Assembly (NCBI GenBank): GCA_010093515.1
Contig: MU001687.1
Span: 258,070 to 322,069, forward strand
DNA length: 64,000 bases
Direction of reading: 5' to 3'
Source: Lineolata rhizophorae
Taxonomy: Eukaryota > Ascomycota > Dothideomycetes > Lineolatales > Lineolataceae
The position numbers were made by a program, and so were the translations under genes. The notes below the pieces were generated by a model that had not been told where the DNA came from, did no database searches, and saw only the letters and a program-made list of their open reading frames with translations. Of this stretch, positions 57,169 through 64,000 are shown in pieces; the first letter of the stretch is position 1, and every line of letters begins with the position of its first letter.

Positions 57169-59853
57169 AGTTAATAGAGACGCATGCGAGCAAGAGAACA
57201 GGTGGGACGTAGCACTACGAGGCATGGTACCTCGGACAGACTCTTAGCTTGAGAATGCTTAAAAGTACTCGCAGATGTAGGCTTTTGTACCTGCATTTTC
57301 CCAAATGTGCCTTTAAAAGAAAAGGATATTACTAGCCTTCCTCTGTGATTCCTGGAAAAGGTCTATGGTTAGAATCCGTCGCTATAGATTAGCGCCTTAA
57401 ATACTGAGACCTCCGGTGAAATCATGAATCTGTATTAGCACACAATAGCATAACTGTCAGACCTTATCCGTGTTTATATAGCTATGCTTCGACCTTTACT
57501 TGAAGTACGTTAGAGAGTGAACCAACAAAGAGTTTGCAGTCGGTGAAAGCTGACCTCCCTCGACTTCCCCGTTCGATTGGCGCCGTATTCCCCGTTTGAA
57601 AGCAAAATTACCCCCGGCTCGACTTCGGCTCAGCCTCTGCTCAGGATGCACCGCTACCGCCCAGGATACTCACCCTCTACCTCACCTCTGCACTCAAACT
57701 GAGTTTGCTAGTCCCGAATATGATTCACTCGCGAGCTATTTCTGCCAGAGTTCTCATCAACTCTATGCGAAATGTGCCTTCAAGGGCGACCCTGCATGAA
57801 GTCCGAATCTAGGACACTCATAAGTTGGCCCAGTCATAGGCCACGTAAGACGAAGATAGCTCGCTGAAGCCATCCTGCCAACTTTAACGCGGTTGGGCTA
57901 TGTTCTGCCATTTGGTAGGCGGGCTGTCATAGGAGTGGCCGGTGGTTCCCCGTTCTTTTTGTCCTTCCTTCCTCTTAATCCTGAGCGCCCTCGACACTTC
58001 CCTGCTTTTCTCTGCTTTTTCTCCCTTCGATTCGGAATGCCGAAGGCTCAAAAGTTTTTTCCAGCGAGCAAAGGAGAAGTGTGTTGATAAAATACCTCGC
58101 ACGGTGAACGAAGAGTTAAATCTCAAAATTCTTGGGGATAGCACGCAAAAAAAAAACATCAACAGAAGCTAGACCAGTGGGATCGGTCGGTACGCATTGC
58201 TTCGACGTCGTAGTTTGCAAATTGACCGTTTGCAAATAGATTCGCAACAGAGGTGCGCCCCGGCGCTTCTATGTATGATCGGGAGTCGCTGAAACACTTC
58301 GTCTTCTTGTTGGCGATAAACATTGACAGCGCAAGTGGGCTGGAAGCATGCGTGGAGACAGCCCGAAACTACCGGAATTTCTTTACAGGAGCTTAGAGAC
58401 GGAAACATGGAGCAATACCTAGTGACATTATCGACAGCGTCACAAATGCGAGTAGGTCTACTTTAGGAGGACGAGTGCACTAACTCTACTCCGAGTACAT
58501 CTACAGCGACCTAATGGAGGAACTCCGTCTACTTAGGGATAAGAAATCACGAAGATATGCCAATAGAAACCATCTCAGAGCCTATGCAACGCAATACAGG
58601 GGAGAGACTAGTATAAGCATATTATACCCGGAACAAGAGTGACCGATTGAAGCTTGCTGTTGTCGAATATTTTCACCAGTGCGAGAATCGGCGACTATAT
58701 TGAGTCCGCCAGCGGCAGCGACTCTAGTCGAGGCTTGAAGTATAAAGTAAGTTTCTAGGCTTTCAATTTGGCCTGGCGCACTAATCACCGCACGCGATTA
58801 GGGCCTGGTGTTTATAGGCCTCTGCAACGAGTACAACAAGCCAAAACTTGCTGTTCGGCTCGCAATCTAGGCCTCGTGTGTTTCAAGCCACTCTTAGCTT
58901 ACTTGGCGCAGCTCCTCAACGTTCGTACGTTCGGGGATGATCGTACCGCGGAGGAACTGTATGGCATCGTTCCGCCGGAGCATGCCGCTTCATGCCATAT
59001 TCCATGGAGAAAAGATTTACTCGAGAAGCCTTTCTACTTAAGCGCAACGCGGGATGGGCAGATCGAGACAGCGGCTGCGTTTCATAAGCGAAATACCTAC
59101 TTGGTTGTGCGTCCGAGCATCTCTGAGCGGCCGACCATGCATGACTAGAGAGCATATTCTCTGTTCCAAATAGGTAGAATTACAAGTCTTCCTTGCTCTC
59201 TTTCCGTGTGCTAACGTATTTCTATGTAGACAAGCATTACACGGAATGTGACAGAATGAGGGCTGCGGCGCACAAGAACCGGGATACGAATGAACATTAC
59301 AGTGGCAACAATGAATGGCCGGTTGAGGGACGTATCTAAGGCTACATTTGGGTGTTCGCCGCCTTCTCACCATTCAATGAGCAGCAAATATAAACGAAAA
59401 GACTCCGGGGTGTTCTCCTTCGTTACCATGCGTGCAATATGATGGGCGCTCTGTCGCTGGATTGATCTACAACATCGTCCGGTCAGTCTACACCGTACTA
59501 CCGCTCGATAGGCACTACCTCGACCGAAGACAGACGTTCCACCTCCCATACACTAGTGTCATCCGTGTTCGGGGGAACCACCGATCAATCCAGTAATTCT
59601 CCCTCAACCGGTGCCAATATTGCGTCTTGACGATATTGAAACAGAGCCAGCAACATTACGAGCAGTCATACATATTTTCCCAAAATCTTGAAGCTCAAAT
59701 ATCTCGATAATTTCCGGATATTATAGCGAAACCACTTAGGACTTGGAGATCATAGTTCACGCACCTCTGAATTTGCGATCATTATGCTATTACGAAGTGT
59801 ATCAGACAACTAAGGCGACTGTAGAAACAGGCTATGATGGCCGAATTCTGTAT
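57169..59853. other. 2.7-kb gene-poor, AT-richer region with a recombinase relic
   Basis: No intact gene was found. The stretch is AT-richer than the left part of the window and contains a DUF3435-like fragment (58768-59339). A 50-codon open stretch ending at about 58642 (EYIYSDLMEELRLLRDKKSR) looks coding but was not assigned. Confidence 0.5.
58768..59339 (+). pseudogene. Decayed DUF3435 (tyrosine recombinase-like) fragment
   Basis: One open frame (58768-59148) encodes LLAYLAQLLNVRTFGDDRTA, EELYGIVPPEHAASCHIPWR and KDLLEKPFYLSATRDG. This resembles the pattern in fungal DUF3435 proteins just before their C-terminal catalytic part. About 100 bp on, in another frame, RMRAAAHKNRDTNEHYSG (59253-59306) resembles their GH..xxTxxxHY end motif. 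DUF3435 proteins are putative tyrosine recombinases of fungal DNA elements (Crypton and Starship-captain relatives). The N-terminal two thirds was not found and the parts are out of frame, so it is a relic. The match is from memory of the family pattern and needs a profile search. Confidence 0.42.
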
Positions 59854-61877
59854 TCACGAATCTTGATCTTGGTATGGCCATACTCGTGAGTGCAAAACTT
59901 TCTGCGACTCGGATTCAGCCATATTAACAAACATCGCCCTGACAGCGTTGTTGATATGCAAAGCCTGATCGTAATTTTCTCGAAGGACCATGCCACCCAG
60001 TGGAATCAGGTTATCGTTTTGAAGTTGGTGCAGGACTTCGCTAAGACCCTCTGCAAGCTCCAATTCACTATTGTGAAGCTCTAGTTCCTTCTCCGTAAAT
60101 AGTATGGGACAATCTGTCGTCGCTGGCGCAATTTCTCCCCACCGAGCAGCTATGCTTATCAAGGCGTGACGGAAAGAAAACGTATCATTCCTACTCCAGG
60201 CGCCACAGAGCGAAGAGAGGAGCTCGGTTAAGAGAGAGCGGTTCTGTACATTCATTGTGGTCCACCGTTGTTCATTCTTAAGTTTGGTGAGATGTTGGTA
60301 ATGGCCGAGCAGATCTGCAGTCCTGTTAGGATATTTTCCTGCATCGCCCTCTTCTGGGGCAGCGTCTAATCGACCATTAGTGGTTCTCGATCCGACCGCA
60401 AGAAGCAAACGTGGAATACTGTGCTGAAAGAGTGGCTCAGATATCGAAGCTGACTGCCAATCAATGATGCAAGTTATTTTCTTCGTGTCCGGGTCAATGA
60501 ATATGTTATTGAGGTGAAGGTCTTGATGCGAGAGCGATGTTGGCAAAGGGGGCGGAGATAGATGGGGCACGAGTTGAAGGTATCGATCTAACAGTGAGAT
60601 GTACTCGTCGGGGGATTCTGGCTCCTCGAGGGATCGCTGAGGATTTATTCGGGGCTTTGCGTACGCCTTCGCCCATTGTGTCTCGTTAATTCCCATGGCT
60701 GCCATGTAGGACAACGGACTGCTCCCTTCTTAGGTCAGCAGAATACTCAGCTCAAAGTAGTGTCACATATAACTTACATGGGCCTCGATCTAATTCCATC
60801 GTAGCTCTATCACCTTCCCACAGTCTTGCTTCAGTTAACGGACCAAGTGCAAAATCCTCTACTAGCGCAGGATCGGGCTCGCTTGCACGACCGCCAGGTA
60901 GTAGAGGCCTAGCTTCCAGATCATAGGCCCGAAGACCTTTCTTTTCTAAATCCTTCTTGTAGTAAATGCAGCCGTGTCTTCGAAATGAAAGCGACATCAG
61001 CTCTGTCTCGAAGTCAACGAGCTGAGTCACAAGGTTGACTTGTGATTCTGTTTGCCACTGATACCAAAGGGTCCCTAGCGGAACGTCCTCTGCTTTCTCT
61101 TCAATGATGTACTCGACACCGACAGGATTGAGTGGGTTCGAAGAATACGCGTATATGCGCGAAATGGGCAAATTTAAGACAGTGCGGAGCTGAAACATAG
61201 ACGTCAGCACGTTAGCATACCAGGCGTGATCGATCACATACGAAATGCCGTGTAGCCACCTCAGAGGCGGTCGTGTAGAAAACTGGACCAGCATTAGGAT
61301 TAGGAATTTTTGCCAAAACCTCAACCCCATTGTCCATAGTCATGATGAACGCCTTATTGTATTGGCCTTCTATGCATTTCAGTAGCTTGACACCTGAGAA
61401 AGCGAGTTAGGTTACATTCTTTTGAAGTCCTGGGATCGGACTTGGCAAGCATCTTACAAGGTCTAGCTCCGTCGCCAACGGCATTGACTGTGGCATCCAC
61501 GAGAGCAGAGATATTGAATTTGCGATAACGCACCGCAAGATTTTCAGGTCCGTTGCATCTGGACGTTGTTAATTCGCTTAATCAAACGGGAATGGTCTGC
61601 ACTTACAGCCACCGGTATCGAGTGTATCTGTATAGCTCTTCTTCTGGTATTTCTTCCTCTGTGGTACAAGCTGAGCAAGAAAATTCCTGCACCTTGAAAT
61701 CAAATCCCGTAGCTTACCCGAACCATCATCTTTTTGCTTTCGAAGGACGGGCATTACCATACTACTCATCGCGCAGCGAAGGCATGGTTGTTGAGAGTGC
61801 CAGAGTTGGTTTCTCCGAACAGGCTTGAGTGTGGAGTTCAATCTGAGCGGGTTGAAAATACGAGAGATGGTTTTCAT
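59854..61877 (-). CDS. APH-fold kinase, AIM9/FMP29-like, mitochondrial
   Basis: Member of the fungal aminoglycoside-phosphotransferase-like family that includes yeast AIM9; probably a mitochondrial small-molecule kinase of unknown substrate. Six exons, 61877-61758, 61686-61607, 61558-61458, 61393-61242, 61189-60778 and 60725-59854, with introns of 48-71 bp, give 578 aa. Residues 1-40 (MKTISRIFNPLRLNSTLKPV RRNQ) form a good presequence. Splicing yields YRYTRYRWLCNGPENLAVRY, RKFNISALVDATVNAVG, KLLKCIEGQYNKAFIMTMDN and ARIP-like VLAKIPNPNAGPVFYTTASE. The catalytic loop is LSHQDLHLNNIF (D357) and the metal-binding IIDWQSAS (D377). The acceptor of intron 1 could be 6 bp earlier, adding two residues. 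It lies in an AT-richer, gene-poor setting, so it may be accessory. Confidence 0.87.
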
Positions 61878-62967
61878 CGCAATGTGTTGTTGACAGCTTT
61901 GATGACTTCCAAATGCGAAATTCGAGACGCGGAGGTGAAGACTTCGGAGAGATATATTTTCTGCTCCGTCGGTATATCGGTTTAGGTAGGCGTCGATCAA
62001 AAGCCTGAAACTACTACGGAGTACGAAGGCTCCGATCAGTAGTGCGGGCCCGTATCGTGCTCAGGCTTGCACCGCCACAGCTCAATCTTGCTGACTCATA
62101 GCTCAGGTTGAACCGCCTGGTATTGAGGTATGAAAGCGGAAATGGAATTTGGAAAGGTGAATTCTGGGGAAAGAGTCTGGGGAAAGAGTCTGGGGAAAGA
62201 ATCTGGGGAAAGAATCTGGGAAAGAGTATGTCACTTGAAAACCACGCGAACTGGTCATGAGAAGAGGGACTCTTTTGGACTTTTGTGGAAGCATACGGTT
62301 ACCTGTAAACAAGTGGCTGTTCAAAGAGCCGGAAATTACCCAGACATAAAGTGCCGTGTCACAAAAAGCCTCGCGTGGACCCATGTATTGACAGCAATAG
62401 GCTCCGATAGACACAAAGCAGCAGGAAATAACCGACATAAAACTCTTCGTACAGCATATGGAACCACCAGCCCGTTTACTCTTCCATAGACAGCTTTTCG
62501 CCAAACTCGCAAGGCAGACTTCCTTCCATGCAATGACACATGTACAGACAACATAAAAATTACAGTATTCCTAGGAAAGCCATGCCGCAAAAAGATGAAG
62601 GACGGAACAAAGCCCATACTTCATCCATCGATCCTCTAGATCCAGGCCCAAAGCACGCCAGACCGGGCCGGGGGTATCCATTCCGAAACCCACACGTAAT
62701 TACGCCGCCCAATGCAGACGGGACAGAAAAGCAGAGACAAGAACAAAAGAAAACAAGGACAAGGGTCGAAGCCGATTTCAGAATCAAAAAGAAGAAAAAG
62801 CATCTCAGACGTGAGATGGACCACGCACGCCGCGTTCGCCAGATATCCTTTGCCCGTGCAGCCCGCTTGATTAAGAAGAAAGCCGCCGATGACCCAAGCC
62901 TCGAAAAGCCAGTCCGCCCACGCCGTGAATTGATCAGCAAGAAAACGCCACCGCCTCACCTAGTGGC
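61878..62967. other. Intergenic with tandem repeat
   Basis: 1.09 kb between the APH-like gene start and the ADA1 stop, both minus strand. It holds a 13-bp tandem repeat at 62163-62226. A + strand frame from about 62583 runs into the ADA1 exon and is best read as antisense noise. Confidence 0.5.
62163..62226. repeat. 13-bp tandem repeat, 5 copies
   Basis: Unit TCTGGGGAAAGAR repeated five times (the last 12 bp), with a G-to-A change at the unit end shared by copies 3-4. It lies 286 bp upstream of the APH-like gene start. Confidence 0.88.
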
Positions 62968-64000
62968 TTACAATCTCACAGCCAAACAGTCATCCAACAC
63001 TCCCACCAATTTCTGCCGATCCCTCGCCGAGGAGCCTCGCCAACCCAGATTGTCTGTCTCTCCTTCCGCCTCGTCCGCCACCATAGCATCCGTCTGCGCA
63101 TCTGCGCCCGGTACAATAGCCAACGGCTTCGCCGCCGGAGGTGGATCATACGCTGTCGTAGACGAGTAGTCGAACTGCTCGTGCTGCGCGAGCAGCATCT
63201 GCGCAAAGGGGATAGGCACGTTTGAAGTTCCGCCGGTGCCAAGCTCCATAGCAAGGCGAAACTCTTCAATCGTGATAGGTCCGGTACGACCTCCGCCATT
63301 GCTCTTGACCGGGTAGCGGGAAGGGCCTTTGCCGGCGCCGCGCTTGCCCCTGCTGTTTTGCTGCTTCTGGCTGGATTTCTGGGATGGGGTGGAGAGTGCG
63401 GTCTTGAGAGCGGCAGAACGTGTGGGAAAGTAGACTGCGGCAATGACCTCCTTGATGTAGTACTCTGTGGCAACGTTGATGATCTCGGAGCAGCCCGTCG
63501 TCGCACCGTTGGCGAGGCCTTCCTCGTAGCAGATGGGCGTGATGCGGGCGCTGATGGAGTCTTGATCTGGGAATTCGAAGGTTTCGCTGAAGAGAGGTTG
63601 GGCGTAGCGTTTGCGGATTTCGAGGTCGAGGTCTGGGTTGGGGAGAAGTCGTGAGCATAGGAGGATGAGGCATTTAGCTTAGTTTGGCCCATATATCTGG
63701 CAACTTACTCATCTTATTCATACCTCCGGCGGAAGCGGGCACTGTTTCGGGGGCACGGATCTGGCGCGCGGTGTGGTAGTCCATCATTGTCTGGTTGAAC
63801 GCATCGAAAGGCTCCTGCGAAGAAGCTATGTTAACTAAAGCTTGCTTCGCCCTAGCTCAGATGGGTAGGGTTGACAGCGCTTACATCATGGATCGTCTTG
63901 ATCCGGTGCCTCTCTCGCGCAGGCAGCGCCATAACCTCCGTTTTGATGCGTTTCTCGGTCTCATCGCCCGGCGCGGGCTTGGCCGCTGCCGCGGATGGCT
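62968..64000 (-). CDS. HFI1: SAGA core subunit Ada1/Hfi1 (partial, 5-prime end outside window)
   Basis: Structural SAGA subunit whose histone fold pairs with TAF12. Three exons are seen: 64000 (cut)-63885, 63814-63709 and 63632-62968, with introns of 70 and 76 bp. The visible part codes for about 295 aa. It reads ALPARERHRIKTIHD, then across the intron EPFDAFNQTMMDYHTARQIR and APETVPASAGGMNKMNLDLE, IRKRYAQPLFSETFEFPD, ARITPICYEEGLANGATTGC and EYYIKEVIAAVYFPTR, the SAGA-Tad1 pattern. A basic Ser/Gln-rich insertion (QKSSQKQQNSRGKRGAGKGP) and RTGPITIEEFRLAMELG follow. The N-terminus and start codon lie to the right of the window. Confidence 0.92.

Noticed and set aside
57590-57800. 68-codon frame upstream of the DUF3435 relic
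   Set aside because: Cys/Ser/Leu-rich chance frame with no resemblance to the family.
62583-63169. Lys/Arg-rich frame on the plus strand
   Set aside because: Overlaps the ADA1 exon in antisense; the ADA1 reading is supported by conserved motifs and splice sites, this one by nothing.
1-64000. CRISPR arrays, bacterial operons or LTR elements
   Set aside because: No spaced direct repeats, no ribosome-binding-site-led gene strings, and no paired long terminal repeats or capsid/polymerase motifs were seen.

Overview
The window is nuclear DNA of a filamentous ascomycete (Pezizomycotina). Its genes carry short introns of about 48-205 bp with GT..AG ends and CTAAC/CTGAC-like branch points, and the coding regions are GC-rich. 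The set includes fungal-type TFIID/SAGA subunits, a Wee1 kinase with a long disordered N-terminus, a Vac7 homologue, and CHAT and NLR-type hydrolase genes. I found no rRNA, tRNA, CRISPR array or bacterial operon. I could assign 18 protein-coding genes. Intron borders were placed by hand from reading frame, splice sites and family conservation, so they are predictions.

Layout. 0-24 kb holds ordinary housekeeping genes: TAF12 (+), a CorA-type Mg2+ transporter (+), a Q/Y-rich unknown protein (-), a full-length 5-oxoprolinase (-, 5 exons), Wee1 kinase (+) and protoporphyrinogen oxidase HEM14 (-). 24.9-30.7 kb is the most unusual segment. A TPR-CHAT protease gene (-) and a gene for an unnamed N-terminal domain fused to a serine alpha/beta-hydrolase (+) face away from each other across 263 bp. 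31.8-35.6 kb holds DPH5 (-), SPT3 (+) and a thioredoxin-fold protein without CXXC (-). A 4-kb gene-free stretch follows. 39.5-44.7 kb holds an HSL-type esterase (+), the peroxisomal import receptor PEX7 (-) and a CUE-AlkB-GRF repair dioxygenase (+). 47.5-57.2 kb holds VAC7 (+) and the splicing factor PRP1/PRP6 (+). 57.2-62.9 kb is gene-poor, with a decayed DUF3435 tyrosine-recombinase-like fragment and a six-exon APH/AIM9-like kinase gene (-). The right edge cuts the SAGA core gene ADA1/HFI1 (-).

How the genes relate. TAF12, SPT3 and ADA1 all encode histone-fold or core subunits of SAGA, and TAF12 is also in TFIID; TAF12 and Ada1 are known histone-fold partners. HEM14 (haem), PEX7 (PTS2 import), DPH5 (diphthamide), PRP1 (tri-snRNP), VAC7 (PI(3,5)P2 control) and Wee1 (Cdk1 Tyr phosphorylation) are independent housekeeping functions. 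The CHAT/hydrolase pair is the best candidate for an undescribed system. Both genes look intact, they share a promoter region, and both domains belong to families used in fungal and bacterial self/non-self or cell-death pathways. A protease-effector relationship is my inference only.
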